From Azotimanducus chitobiosivorans (lineage in GTDB: Bacteria; Pseudomonadota; Gammaproteobacteria; Pseudomonadales; Azotimanducaceae), in the NCBI GenBank assembly GCA_965200235.1, contig OZ241339.1, positions 1,984,001 through 2,048,000 on the forward strand: DNA of 64,000 nucleotides, written 5' to 3'. The stretch's first letter is position 1. Every line of letters begins with the position of its first letter. The translations under genes were made by a program, and so were the position numbers. This document shows positions 8,534 through 17,800 of this stretch, piece by piece. The notes below the pieces were generated by a model. The model ran no database searches and was not told where the DNA came from. It saw only the letters and a program-made list of their open reading frames with translations.

Positions 8534-8788
8534 ATGAACATCTCAACGTTCACAAGTCGTGAAATTAACCAACACATCGCACGTGCGAAGAAGTTGTCGA
8601 AGCTAGGTCCCGTCTTCATCACAACCCGAGGCAAGCCAGCGCATGTCCTGCTGTGCATTGAAGGCTATCGGCGCCTTGGAGGGAACCACCACACACTCAT
8701 AGAATCCTTGTCCATGCCGGGCTTGGCGGACACAGCCTTTGAGCCACCAAAGGCGAAGTTTCAGAGTTCAGTTCCTGATCTGTCCTGA
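8534..8788 (+). CDS. Phd/YefM family antitoxin (84 aa)
   Basis: The N-terminus 'MNISTFTSREINQHIARAKK' and 'GPVFITTRGKPAHVLLCIE' are the Phd/YefM DNA-binding fold, which represses its own operon. The acidic-proline C-terminal tail ('AFEPPKAKF') is the part that normally neutralises the toxin. Full length for the family. The stop overlaps the next start as TGATG, the usual coupling to a VapC toxin, but that toxin is truncated. Confidence 0.85.
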   Translation: MNISTFTSREINQHIARAKKLSKLGPVFITTRGKPAHVLLCIEGYRRLGGNHHTLIESLSMPGLADTAFEPPKAKFQSSVPDLS

Positions 8789-8865
8789 TGTTCACTCTGG
8801 ATACTGATGTTGTCTCAGAGTGCTTGGATATCACTTCCGACCAAGGAATGGTCTCGTCAAAATAG
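8788..8865 (+). pseudogene. Truncated VapC (PIN) toxin start
   Basis: The frame starts in a TGATG overlap with the antitoxin and encodes M-F-T-L-D-T-D-V-V-S-E, the canonical first strand of FitB-type VapC PIN toxins with its catalytic aspartate. It then loses similarity and stops at TAG after 25 residues. No remaining PIN motifs could be found in the following 170 bases, so the rest of the gene was replaced or deleted. Confidence 0.65.
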
Positions 8866-9042
8866 CACTCAACGGCATCTCTGCCAGATCTCCGTATCTC
8901 TTGTCGAGAAAATCCCCTCGCGTTGGAAACCATATCCAACGCGCTGGCTGCTGTGTCTTCTATCTGATCCCGCGCAGCCACCCTATGATAGGACTGGGCG
9001 CTCAAAAAGCCATTCGATACCGTCTAGCTGCCACCTGAGATC

Positions 9043-9315
9043 ATGGCGACGCAATCAATAAAAAGTGACAATCCAGAGCCAGCCGATAGCTGCGATTGGC
9101 GCTTGCTGCTCGAAACTCCTGAGGAGTTCGCCAAGAGAATCGATGAGGAATATATCGTCGATGAAGAAACTGGCGATATTCTCGGGCGAAGGCTAACACC
9201 TTACGAACAAGATCTGCTGGATCTGCTGGCGGGATACGATTGGTACAAGATGGCCAAGGAAGAACCCTATGATGACTTCTTCGTTGAGGATCCTACGAAG
9301 TCGCTTGGCCGTTGA
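9043..9315 (+). CDS. Hypothetical acidic protein (90 aa)
   Basis: A soluble, strongly acidic product rich in Asp/Glu/Tyr ('EEYIVDEETGDILGRRLTPY', 'LLDLLAGYDWYKMAKEE'). I do not recognise a family. There is no clear SD before ATG 9043. It follows the broken Phd-VapC module and precedes a minus-strand gene. The composition looks like a real protein rather than an antisense shadow, and no competing frame covers it. Confidence 0.45.
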   Translation: MATQSIKSDNPEPADSCDWRLLLETPEEFAKRIDEEYIVDEETGDILGRRLTPYEQDLLDLLAGYDWYKMAKEEPYDDFFVEDPTKSLGR

Positions 9316-9456
9316 GGCGGGTTTCGCCTGATCGCCTGAGCAAATCCCCAAAGGACTCATTCGGTGCTTGCTGAAAGAGGATTTGCGGTTGATACGAACC
9401 TATTTGTATTTCCTGCAGCACGGCGCTTGCTGCACGGGTTTTGATGAACGTACCTT

Positions 9457-10095
9457 CTATGCGGAGGGTTTCTGAACGTCCATAGGCTTCCATTTCTCTC
9501 CAGTCCACAAGTGGAGCGAGGGAGCCAGCGGCGATTGCCCCCACTTCTCCGGATGCGCGACAAAGCAGAAATAGACGTTTCCTGTGCAAGACTTGGCAAT
9601 GGGCTTGCACTGCTCAAGAACACGGTCTGGGTCTTCTCTGTGAGATGCGATCATCAGCTTGTTTGTCGCAGAGCCCATCACGAGTTTACTCATGTCGATA
9701 ATTGCACTGCGACTGTTGCCGTAGTCAAATTCGCATTCAATCTGCCAATGACACTCAGAAACAAACTGTAATCCTTTCGATGGTTGTTGGAACGAATTTG
9801 TCTCGTCAACGCTGCACACAAAAATATCAAATAGCAACTCATTGAGTCGAAAGTGTTTTTGGTTATCCGTGTTGTCTCTCCAAAAGACTCGATGCGATGA
9901 GCACTCATAGTTCGCTTGGAATTGTCCTGCAAGCGCATCCACCCAGGCGCGTGACTGTTTACGTCGGTCGGCAGTCTTTACATCTTTGTCGTCTTTGATT
10001 TTCGACCAAGCGCCGCTGATGACATCCAGCAGATTCTTATCGGTTACAGCCATCGCATTGTGTCGTGCATGGAATTCTTCATTTTCGCAAGACAC
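9457..10095 (-). CDS. Hypothetical protein, possible nuclease-like fold (212 aa)
   Basis: A soluble 212-residue protein with no membrane segment. The middle has 'HWQIECEFDYG' followed by 'AIIDMSKLVMGSATNKLMI', an E-x-E ... D-x-x-K-L pattern that resembles uncharacterised proteins I associate with a PD-(D/E)XK-like core. This is only a pattern resemblance. The start is uncertain: GTG 10095 gives the longest frame, ATG 10051 is an alternative, and neither has a good SD. It is divergent from the duplicated HTH-like gene at 10155, with 59 bases between them. Confidence 0.5.
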   Translation of the reverse strand: MSCENEEFHARHNAMAVTDKNLLDVISGAWSKIKDDKDVKTADRRKQSRAWVDALAGQFQANYECSSHRVFWRDNTDNQKHFRLNELLFDIFVCSVDETNSFQQPSKGLQFVSECHWQIECEFDYGNSRSAIIDMSKLVMGSATNKLMIASHREDPDRVLEQCKPIAKSCTGNVYFCFVAHPEKWGQSPLAPSLHLWTGEKWKPMDVQKPSA

Positions 10096-10154
10096 CCGAG
10101 CGCCGTTTCAAATAGTAAACTTCATCCACCCCGCAATCCGGCTACAGCACACCC

Positions 10155-11006
10155 ATGCCCGAGCCACGCTCACGTCCCGAACCCAACTTCGACTCGGATC
10201 GTGAGACCCTCATCAAGTGGATTGCCTACATGGACAACTACGGGCAACGTTGGCTCGACGACATCGGCAAGGACTACTTTTCTCAGGAATACTGGTATCT
10301 CTTCACCGTCGCGCTTGTCTCCCACTGGCGACAAGCCCCTCTAAGCATCAGCCAAGCCTGCGATTGCATGAAGACCGGTTCGCCCAAAACCCGCCAGAAC
10401 CGCCTTCAAAAGCTCATCACCGAGCACATGCTCTTCAAGACAAAGGAGGCCACCGACCTGCGGCGCACGCATCTGGAGCCGACCGAGGCAATGCTGCACG
10501 GAGGTCGCATTCATTTCCGCAACTCCTTGACGGAAGCAATTCTATTCCTTGATGAGTCGGATTTGCTCGCCTCATGCCCAGAACCGCTTCTGAAACGCAT
10601 CTCGGAAAGCAGCGATGACGTGGACACGCGCTATCTACTGCCTTGGGCGGAGTTCCTAGTGGACTACACCAACGACTGGAACACCACTTTCAAGAAGCTC
10701 TTTCACACCGAAGAGTACTGGTACGCCTTCGTGCATTCTCTGCTCGGCACTTGGAAAGGTTCGCCGCTCACCATGAGCGAAGCCTGTCAATCCATGCGCA
10801 CAGGATCAAGCAGGACCAAGGAGAAGCGGGTGTCGCTCGCGGTGACTCGGGGCATGTTGATCAAGCAAAGAAGCTCGGGCGACCTGCGCACCAAGCATGT
10901 ATTCGCGAGTGCGGCCTTGGAAGCGCTGCTGATCGGGCACTTCGAGCGCACGCTGCATGAGTTGCTGGCATTCACGCTGCGGCTCTTGGGCGCGCATGTC
11001 GAATGA
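10155..11006 (+). CDS. Tandem-duplicated winged-helix-like protein (283 aa)
   Basis: The protein is an internal duplication. Residues about 20-115 and about 163-260 align: 'YFSQEYWYLFTVALVSHWRQ' against 'LFHTEEYWYAFVHSLLGTWK', then 'PLSISQACDCMKTGS' against 'PLTMSEACQSMRTGS', then R/K-rich helices and 'ATDLRRTHLEPT' against 'SGDLRTKHVFAS'. The pattern helix, 'S-x-a-C-x-s-M-x-T-G-S' recognition-like helix and D-L-R-x-x-H wing resembles MarR-type winged helices. A pseudo-dimer on one chain could bind DNA as a monomer. Family unrecognised; the DNA-binding role is inferred. Confidence 0.6.
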   Translation: MPEPRSRPEPNFDSDRETLIKWIAYMDNYGQRWLDDIGKDYFSQEYWYLFTVALVSHWRQAPLSISQACDCMKTGSPKTRQNRLQKLITEHMLFKTKEATDLRRTHLEPTEAMLHGGRIHFRNSLTEAILFLDESDLLASCPEPLLKRISESSDDVDTRYLLPWAEFLVDYTNDWNTTFKKLFHTEEYWYAFVHSLLGTWKGSPLTMSEACQSMRTGSSRTKEKRVSLAVTRGMLIKQRSSGDLRTKHVFASAALEALLIGHFERTLHELLAFTLRLLGAHVE

Positions 11007-11058
11007 GTCCCCGGCACCACCATAACCCCCACCTATCACAGCGCAAACAAATATCTAT

Positions 11059-11081
11059 TTGACCAAGCTCTGCAAATGCAG
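11059..11081 (+). promoter_or_regulatory. Possible katG upstream control sequence
   Basis: A TTGACC hexamer (11059-11064) precedes a 12-base palindrome, CTGCA-AA-TGCAG (11070-11081), about 50 bases before katG. No convincing -10 element is visible at the correct spacing, so this is only a candidate site. Confidence 0.2.
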
Positions 11082-11129
11082 GAACATACGCCGTCCCAAT
11101 TTTGAAGATTCAATCCGAGGAGTGTCGCG

Positions 11130-13334
11130 ATGACTCAACACACCGATGCAGCCAAGTGCCCGGTCATGCATGAAGGCCCCGGCCTGCAGATGGCTGGCAG
11201 CACGGCGAACCAACGCTGGTGGCCGAACCAACTCAACCTGCGACCCCTGCATCAGAATTCCGCCTTGTCCGACCCCTACGAAGAGGGCTTCAACTATGCG
11301 GAAGCATTCAAGACGCTCGACCTTGACGCCGTCGTCGAAGACCTGCACAAGGTCATGACCGACTCGCAGGAATGGTGGCCGGCAGACTACGGGCACTACG
11401 GCCCGCTGTTCATTCGCATGGCATGGCACAGCGCTGGCACCTATCGCGTGGCCGATGGCCGTGGCGGCGGCGCTTCTGGTACGCAGCGCTTCGCGCCGCT
11501 CAATAGCTGGCCCGACAACGGCAACCTCGACAAGGCACGCCGCCTGCTCTGGCCTGTCAAGCAAAAGTACGGCCGCAAGCTCTCTTGGGCAGACCTCATG
11601 ATTCTCGCAGGCAACGTCGCTTTGGAGTCCATGGGCTTCAAGACCTATGGCTTCTCCGGTGGCCGCGAAGATGTCTGGGAACCAGAGGAGGACATCTACT
11701 GGGGTCAGGAAACCGAGTGGCTCGGCGACGAACGCTATATCGGCGAGCGGGTGCTAGAGACGCCCTTGGGCGCGGTGCAGATGGGTCTCATCTATGTGAA
11801 CCCTCAAGGGCCGAACGCCACACCTGATCCGGTCGCCTCTGGTCGCGACATTCGCGAAACCTTTGCTCGCATGGCGATGGACGACGAAGAAACCGTCGCG
11901 CTTGTTGCCGGCGGGCACGCTTTCGGCAAGGCGCATGGCGCTGCCGATGCCGACAAATACGTTGGTCCGGAACCCGAAGGCGCAAGCCTCGAGGAACAGG
12001 GCTTCGGCTGGAAAAACAGCTTTGGCTGCGGCAAGAGCACCGATGCAATCACGAGCGGCATTGAAGGCGCTTGGACGGAAACGCCCATCACTTGGGACAA
12101 CAATTACTTGGAAGTGCTGTTCAAGTACGATTGGGAGGTGGTCACCGGGCCGGGCGGCGCCTATCAGTGGCGACCGAAGAATCCCGAAGCGTCCGGCACC
12201 GTCCCCGATGCGAAAAGCGGCGAGAAGTGTCATGCGCCGATGATGACCACAGCCGATATGGCGCTTCGCATGGACCCCATCTATGAGCCAATTTCGCGGC
12301 GTTTCCTAGAGAATCCAGCCGAGCTTGAAGAAGCTTTCGCCAAGGCGTGGTACAAGCTCACGCACCGCGACATGGGGCCGATCACCCGATACGTTGGCAA
12401 GCTCGTACCGCAGGAGCCTCTGATCTGGCAAGACCCTGTGCCCGCGGTCGATCACGCCCTCATCGACGATGCGGATGTCGCTTCGCTGAAAGCCAGCATT
12501 CTCCAATCCGGCCTTTCGATTTCGCAATTGGTCACTACCGCTTGGGCGTCGGCCTCGTCATTCCGCGGTTCGGACAAGCGCGGCGGTGCCAATGGCGCTC
12601 GCATTCGCCTTGCGCCGATGAAGGATTGGGAGGTGAATCAGCCAGCGGAGCTTGCCAAGGTGCTGCCCGCACTAGAGAAAGTCCAATCAGATTTCAACAG
12701 CGCGCAGGCAGGCAACAAGCGCGTGTCGCTCGCGGATGTGATCGTGTTGGGCGGCTGCGCAGCGGTCGAAGCCGCTGCGAAAAATGCTGGCCACGATGTC
12801 GCAGTACCTTTTGTCGCCGGTCGCACTGACGCCACCGAAGAGTGGACCGAAGTGGATTCCGTCGCCCATCTTGAGGTCACGGCGGACGGCTTCCGCAATT
12901 ACATTCACGACAGCCACCAACGCGCGGCAGAAGAACTGCTCGTTGACCGAGCGCAGCTACTGACGCTGACCGCGCCGGAAATGACCGTGCTCGTTGGCGG
13001 CTTGCGCGTTCTTGGCGCGAATCACGGCGGCTCGAAGCGCGGTGTGCTCACCAACCAAACTGATGTCCTGAGTAACGACTTCTTCGTCAACCTCTTGGAT
13101 ATGGGCACGAGCTGGCAGAAGTCTTCGGCTGACGATTCGGTGTTCGAAGGCACAGATGCAAGCGGCACGACCAAATGGACCGCCACCGCAGTGGATCTCG
13201 TGTTTGGCTCGAACTCGCAGTTGCGAGCGCTCGCTGAAGTCTACGGCAGTGATGATGCGGCGCAGACCTTTGTCGAGGACTTTGTAGCGGCGTGGAACAA
13301 GGTGATGAATCTTGATCGCTTTGACGTGCGCTAG
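11130..13334 (+). CDS. katG: Catalase-peroxidase KatG
   Basis: Bifunctional haem catalase-peroxidase that removes hydrogen peroxide. The N-terminal active domain has the distal Arg96-Trp99-His100 triad in 'IRMAWHSAGTYR', 'MGLIYVNPQGPN' carrying the tyrosine of the Met-Tyr-Trp adduct, and the proximal haem histidine in 'VALVAGGHAFGKAHG' near residue 260. The degenerate C-terminal peroxidase-like domain follows. Length (734 aa) is normal and there is no signal peptide, so it is cytoplasmic. GAGGAG lies seven bases before ATG. The iron alcohol dehydrogenase gene begins 40 bases downstream on the same strand. Confidence 0.97.
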   Translation: MTQHTDAAKCPVMHEGPGLQMAGSTANQRWWPNQLNLRPLHQNSALSDPYEEGFNYAEAFKTLDLDAVVEDLHKVMTDSQEWWPADYGHYGPLFIRMAWHSAGTYRVADGRGGGASGTQRFAPLNSWPDNGNLDKARRLLWPVKQKYGRKLSWADLMILAGNVALESMGFKTYGFSGGREDVWEPEEDIYWGQETEWLGDERYIGERVLETPLGAVQMGLIYVNPQGPNATPDPVASGRDIRETFARMAMDDEETVALVAGGHAFGKAHGAADADKYVGPEPEGASLEEQGFGWKNSFGCGKSTDAITSGIEGAWTETPITWDNNYLEVLFKYDWEVVTGPGGAYQWRPKNPEASGTVPDAKSGEKCHAPMMTTADMALRMDPIYEPISRRFLENPAELEEAFAKAWYKLTHRDMGPITRYVGKLVPQEPLIWQDPVPAVDHALIDDADVASLKASILQSGLSISQLVTTAWASASSFRGSDKRGGANGARIRLAPMKDWEVNQPAELAKVLPALEKVQSDFNSAQAGNKRVSLADVIVLGGCAAVEAAAKNAGHDVAVPFVAGRTDATEEWTEVDSVAHLEVTADGFRNYIHDSHQRAAEELLVDRAQLLTLTAPEMTVLVGGLRVLGANHGGSKRGVLTNQTDVLSNDFFVNLLDMGTSWQKSSADDSVFEGTDASGTTKWTATAVDLVFGSNSQLRALAEVYGSDDAAQTFVEDFVAAWNKVMNLDRFDVR

Positions 13335-13374
13335 TCTTTTTTGGTACTGAGCCGAAAAGCGCGGAGGTCGCCCT

Positions 13375-14514
13375 ATGGCCACACTGACATTTATGACCCG
13401 TACCATCTTTGACCACGGGGCGAGCGAACAACTTGGGAAGGTGCTTGACCAGCACGGCATTCGCCGCCCTTTGCTCTGCACGGACCCTGGCCTCGTAGAG
13501 CTCGGAATGGTCGCCGAATTGGCGGGGCATCTGGGCAACGATTGTGCGACGACGATCTTTGACCGGACGCCCGCCAATCCAACGCAGGCAGCCGTGGAAG
13601 ACGCCGCGAAGCTGTATCGCGAGGCCGACTGCGACGGCGTCGTCGCGTTCGGTGGCGGCTCATCCATGGACCTCGCCAAGGCCGTCGCGCTCACAGTGAC
13701 GCACGATGGCGACCTGCTTGGCTACACGGCAGGACTCGGCGGCACGGCGAAAATCGGCGCTGTCGCCCCGCTCATTGCTATTCCGACGACTTCCGGCACG
13801 GGCAGCGAAGTGTCCGCCGGCTCGGTCATCATCATGGACAATGGCGAAAAGCTCATTCTCATCAGCCCCCACCTCGTACCCCGCACCGCCATCTGCGACC
13901 CGTCTCTCACGATCGGACTGCCTTCGCTCCTGACGGCCGCGACCGGCATGGATGCCATGACGCATTGCGTCGAAGCGCTGCTGTCGCCGCAGGTGAACCC
14001 GCCAGCCGAGGCAGTGGCCTGCGACGGCATCGTGCGGGGCATCCGCGACGGCCATCTCCTCGGCGCCGTGCGCGATGGCAGCGACAAGGATGCTCGCTGG
14101 CAGATGATGATGGCGGCCACCGAAGGCGCAATGGCCTTCACGAAGGGACTCGGCGGGGTGCATTCAATGAGCCACGCCTGCGGCGCAGATCAGACCTTAA
14201 AGCTCCACCATGGGACGCTCAATGCGGTGATTCTGCCGACGATTCTCGACTTCAATCGAGACCATACTGGCGACAAGTACGCACGTCTCAATGAGGCGAT
14301 GGGGCTCGATGCCGCTGCGGACCCAGCTGAATTCATCCGCGGACTCAACGCCGATTTGGGCTTGCCGGCCAACCTCGGCGAAATGGGCGTTTCCCGCGAC
14401 GCGATTCCCGCCCTCGCCGAGCATGCAACGAGAGATGTGTGCACCTTCACCAACCCTCGCCCCTGCTCTACATCGGACTACGAACAGCTGTTTGAAGTGG
14501 CCTTGGCGAGGTAG
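13375..14514 (+). CDS. Iron-containing (group III) alcohol dehydrogenase
   Basis: NAD(P)-dependent oxidoreductase of the Fe-ADH family (379 aa). It shows the nucleotide-binding 'GGGSSMDLAKA' and 'IPTTSGTGSEV', then the metal ligands in 'TGMDAMTHCVEA' (Asp, His) and in 'GVHSMSHACG...LHHGTLNAVILP' (His, His). Family members act on short alcohols, 4-hydroxybutyrate, maleylacetate and others; sequence alone does not settle the substrate. GGAGG is seven bases before ATG. It may be cotranscribed with katG. The next gene is convergent, with only eight bases between the stops. Confidence 0.88.
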   Translation: MATLTFMTRTIFDHGASEQLGKVLDQHGIRRPLLCTDPGLVELGMVAELAGHLGNDCATTIFDRTPANPTQAAVEDAAKLYREADCDGVVAFGGGSSMDLAKAVALTVTHDGDLLGYTAGLGGTAKIGAVAPLIAIPTTSGTGSEVSAGSVIIMDNGEKLILISPHLVPRTAICDPSLTIGLPSLLTAATGMDAMTHCVEALLSPQVNPPAEAVACDGIVRGIRDGHLLGAVRDGSDKDARWQMMMAATEGAMAFTKGLGGVHSMSHACGADQTLKLHHGTLNAVILPTILDFNRDHTGDKYARLNEAMGLDAAADPAEFIRGLNADLGLPANLGEMGVSRDAIPALAEHATRDVCTFTNPRPCSTSDYEQLFEVALAR

Positions 14515-14522
14515 GCGCCAAT

Positions 14523-15503
14523 TCAAGGCTGCAAGAACCGTCGCAGCGCCGCATTGAATTCAACAGGCTTTTCGATGAACGGCGTGTGTCCCGCATCCTT
14601 GATGAGATGCTCGCAAACACGCCCGCCTTCACGGCGATAGGCTTGCAAAACTGAACGTGTCTGCCGAATCATAGGTTGCGGCGCGCGTTCAGCATCGCCA
14701 TCCTCATCGCAGACGATTGCATCTTCAGCGCCGCGTATCCAAAGCACGGGCGGCTTGGGGTCAATTGTGACGATTCCCGAAGCGTTGAAGTAGCGCCGCG
14801 ACATGGCGTTGACTATCCCCCGCCTGCCAGGCGCCAGACCATGCCCGCAGCACGACGGCTCGGCGTCGCCGGGATACCAATCATCACCAATATGCGTGGA
14901 GAGCATCGCGTCGAGCAACGCATCGATATGATCGGGCACAAAGGGCGGATTGAAATAGAGCTGCTCAAGCACGTTGCGCGGCGAGAACTGGCTTGCCTTG
15001 CTGCGGTCACCGCCTGCGAGCCTGCTGACGAGCGCCGCCGCCACGTATCCAGCGCCCCCAGGCGAACCATCTTGATGGGCGGGCGTCCCATGCTCATCGA
15101 TAGAACCCGAATAGCCATAGGGTGAAATGGTGTTGACGAGCGTCACACTGCGAAGCCGCGCAGGCTCGGCGAGCATCATCTTCATGGCCACACCGCCACC
15201 CATGCTGTGTCCGATCACATGGCAGTTCGGCACTTCGAGGTGATCCATGAGGCCGAGCATGTCCTCGGCCATATCTCCGAGCCCGAGTCTTGCGTCTATG
15301 TTCAAGGGTTCGGTCGCGCCGAAGCCTCGAAGATCTGGCGCGATGCAGTGATACTCGCTCTCGAATGCCTCAATCGTGCCTTCCCAGAAGACAGACGACG
15401 ACAGGTTGCCGTGGATGAACAGTATTGTTTCTGCCGAGGCATCCCCGCCTCGGAGCAGATTGATGCCGAGTCTTGGCGTGCGGGCCAGACTTGTGTTCGG
15501 CAT
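14523..15503 (-). CDS. Alpha/beta-fold hydrolase
   Basis: A cytoplasmic alpha/beta hydrolase (326 aa): oxyanion-hole 'FIHGNLSSSVFW', 'PDLRGFGATEP', nucleophile serine in 'VIGHSMGGG', acid region 'PPVLWIRGAEDAIV' and catalytic histidine in 'DAGHTPFIEKP'. A cap insertion of about 100 residues (around 140-230) lies between core strands, with the unusual 'AEPSCCGHG'. It starts five bases after the TonB-dependent receptor stop, so the two are probably one operon: an imported compound may be hydrolysed by this enzyme. The substrate (ester, lactone or epoxide) cannot be read from the sequence. Confidence 0.82.
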   Translation of the reverse strand: MPNTSLARTPRLGINLLRGGDASAETILFIHGNLSSSVFWEGTIEAFESEYHCIAPDLRGFGATEPLNIDARLGLGDMAEDMLGLMDHLEVPNCHVIGHSMGGGVAMKMMLAEPARLRSVTLVNTISPYGYSGSIDEHGTPAHQDGSPGGAGYVAAALVSRLAGGDRSKASQFSPRNVLEQLYFNPPFVPDHIDALLDAMLSTHIGDDWYPGDAEPSCCGHGLAPGRRGIVNAMSRRYFNASGIVTIDPKPPVLWIRGAEDAIVCDEDGDAERAPQPMIRQTRSVLQAYRREGGRVCEHLIKDAGHTPFIEKPVEFNAALRRFLQP

Positions 15504-15508
15504 GTCGG

Positions 15509-17800
15509 CTAGAAAAACCGGTAGCGAGCCTGAAGCTGGTAGGTTCGCGGATGTCCGTAGTAGGCGAGTCCTACGCCCGGGAATGCCGTCAAGTCAAAGC
15601 CGTGCGTGATGTACGCCTCATCAAGAAGGTTTTTAGCGCCCAAGGACACGCTCCAACTGTCATCTTCGCCTTCCAATGTGACCGAAGCGCCGAGCAGAGA
15701 GAAGCTGTCCTGATGCAGCGCTTCAAGATTGTTGACATCCACAAAGTAGTCGGACCGCAGGCTCACATCCGCGCCGAATATCAAGTTCGCCCAACCCAGC
15801 GAATAGGTGTATTGAACGCCGACGTTGCCTGTGAAATCAGGTGAGTTGATGGGCGTCAGGTCACCGCTGACATCCTCGTTCGCGGCATTGATGAACGTCT
15901 TGTATTCAGCGTCAAGATAGCCGAGATTCAAGCTCACAAGCAGGTTGGGCGTCGGGCTTGCGAGCAGTTCGGCCTCGAATCCAAAGTTCTCGGCTTCGCC
16001 GGCATTCGTAAAGACAGTGGCGAACCCTCCAGCCGGGGTGGCGGAAAAGCTGCTGAGCTGCAGGTCTTGGTAATCATTGAAGAATGCGGCCATACTGAGA
16101 CGGACGCGACCATCAGCGAGCACGGACTTCCAACCGATCTCAAACGTGTCCGCCACTTCTGCATCATACGGACGCGCTTGCGTATTCACCGCGCTCTCGT
16201 CGCTCGCGCTGTTGTAGCCTATGCGCCCGTCAAAGCCGCCGCTCTTGAAGCCGCGGGCGTATGCGAAATACGCGAGGCCGACCGCCTCAGATCGGTAGCT
16301 GAGGCCAAGCTTCGGCGTGACCTTGCTGAAGTCCTCGCTCAAATTGAGATTGAGCGCGAAGGGATTTGATGAGTTTGGCGCAGGATTGCAGTCATTGATT
16401 GTTGGCAGAACCATGCCAAGCGCACCGAGCGCTTGGCATGCCTTGCGCTTCAACGCTTTGGATTCGGCGGTGTAACGGGCGCCAAGGGTCAGCTCCCACG
16501 CCTCGGACACAGCCCAAGACACTTCACCGAAGATGGCATTCGCTTCCACCGACTGATCATTCTCGCTGACCGTGCCGTAGGGCGAAAAGAACGTGCCCGC
16601 CCCGCCGCTGAAGTCGATCGGCTGCGAGTTGCTGATGCCGTCCGGCGTGAGGTCGTCTTCCGAGAAGTGGTGGATGCCGAGCAGCGCCTGCACCTGACCG
16701 CCCGCATCGTAGGCAATCTGCAATTCTTGGCTGAACTGATCCTGACGTTGATCAACGTACACGCCGAAGACCTCGAAGCCGGTGCCGTCAAGGTCGATGT
16801 GCGTCTCGTAGTCGAGTTGCCTGAAGGCGGTGACGGATTTCAGCGCGAATGCATCCGAGAGCGCGTATTGGGCGGTGAGCGCGACGCCTTCAACTTCAAG
16901 CCGCTCAACGTCATTGAAGTTGGCTTCGACTTTGAACGGGTCCGAAGCAGGCTCGAAAGCCGCTGTGCGCTGCACGAGCGTCGGCCCGGCGCTGACCCGC
17001 GATGGCGTGATGGAGCGATCCGGACTGCTTATCGAACGATCAACACTCAAATGAAAGCGCAAATCGTCACTTGGGGAATAGGCAAGTTGCAAGCGGCCTG
17101 CGAAGGTCTGCTTGTCGCCGTCGGTATCGCTTGCAGCGCCAGCGAACTGATTTTCGTTGTAGCCGTCGTGCGCGAGGTGGGCGAATGTTACTCGTCCGAG
17201 CAGGCTTCCATCCGCATTCAAGGGGCCGCTCCAGCTCGCCTTGAGCTGATGCGCGCCAAAGTTGCCAACGCCTGCTTCGACAGCAAAGTACGGGGTCGCC
17301 GTTGGTGCCGCGCTGACGTACTTGATCGCACCGCCTATTGTATTGCGACCATAGAGCGTGCCTTGCGGCCCGCGCAGCACTTCGATTCGTTCCACGTCCA
17401 CCACATCGAGGAAGGCACCTTGCGCCCTGCCCATATAGACATCGTCGAGGTAGACGCCAACGCCGGGGTCTGCGAACGAAAGCGAGTCTCTTTGCCCAAC
17501 CCCGCGAATGTAGATGATCGCATTGGCGGCATCGCCCAAGTTGAAGCTCAGGTTGGGGACGATATTTTGAATGTCACCAAGATCCTCGACCTGAAACCGG
17601 CTGAGATCGGATGCGGTCAGCGCGGTGACGGAAAGCGGCGTATCCGTGAGGCGCTCATCGCGCTTGCGGGCAGTCACGACAACTTCCTCGATCACCCCTT
17701 CCGTCGCGACCATGTTGGACAATGCGGTCGGCGGCAAGGTCAGCGGGATGAGCGCGAGCAGCCCGCAACACAGCGTTTTGGTGTTCATGTCGGCCTTCAT
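15509..17800 (-). CDS. TonB-dependent outer-membrane receptor
   Basis: Outer-membrane active transporter (763 aa from ATG 17800). GGGAGG stands seven bases before this ATG, and a signal peptide follows ('CCGLLALIPLTLPPTALS'); the frame extends upstream to 17884 but without signal-like sequence. A TonB box-like 'IEEVVVTARKRDERL' leads to the plug domain ('NIVPNLSFNLG', 'IYIRGVGQRD', 'VEVLRGPQGTLYG'-type strand), then the 22-strand barrel ending in the required aromatic residue ('ARYRFF'). It resembles receptors for non-siderophore organic substrates of marine and sphingomonad-like bacteria. Grouped with the hydrolase downstream. Confidence 0.92.
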   Translation of the reverse strand: MKADMNTKTLCCGLLALIPLTLPPTALSNMVATEGVIEEVVVTARKRDERLTDTPLSVTALTASDLSRFQVEDLGDIQNIVPNLSFNLGDAANAIIYIRGVGQRDSLSFADPGVGVYLDDVYMGRAQGAFLDVVDVERIEVLRGPQGTLYGRNTIGGAIKYVSAAPTATPYFAVEAGVGNFGAHQLKASWSGPLNADGSLLGRVTFAHLAHDGYNENQFAGAASDTDGDKQTFAGRLQLAYSPSDDLRFHLSVDRSISSPDRSITPSRVSAGPTLVQRTAAFEPASDPFKVEANFNDVERLEVEGVALTAQYALSDAFALKSVTAFRQLDYETHIDLDGTGFEVFGVYVDQRQDQFSQELQIAYDAGGQVQALLGIHHFSEDDLTPDGISNSQPIDFSGGAGTFFSPYGTVSENDQSVEANAIFGEVSWAVSEAWELTLGARYTAESKALKRKACQALGALGMVLPTINDCNPAPNSSNPFALNLNLSEDFSKVTPKLGLSYRSEAVGLAYFAYARGFKSGGFDGRIGYNSASDESAVNTQARPYDAEVADTFEIGWKSVLADGRVRLSMAAFFNDYQDLQLSSFSATPAGGFATVFTNAGEAENFGFEAELLASPTPNLLVSLNLGYLDAEYKTFINAANEDVSGDLTPINSPDFTGNVGVQYTYSLGWANLIFGADVSLRSDYFVDVNNLEALHQDSFSLLGASVTLEGEDDSWSVSLGAKNLLDEAYITHGFDLTAFPGVGLAYYGHPRTYQLQARYRFF

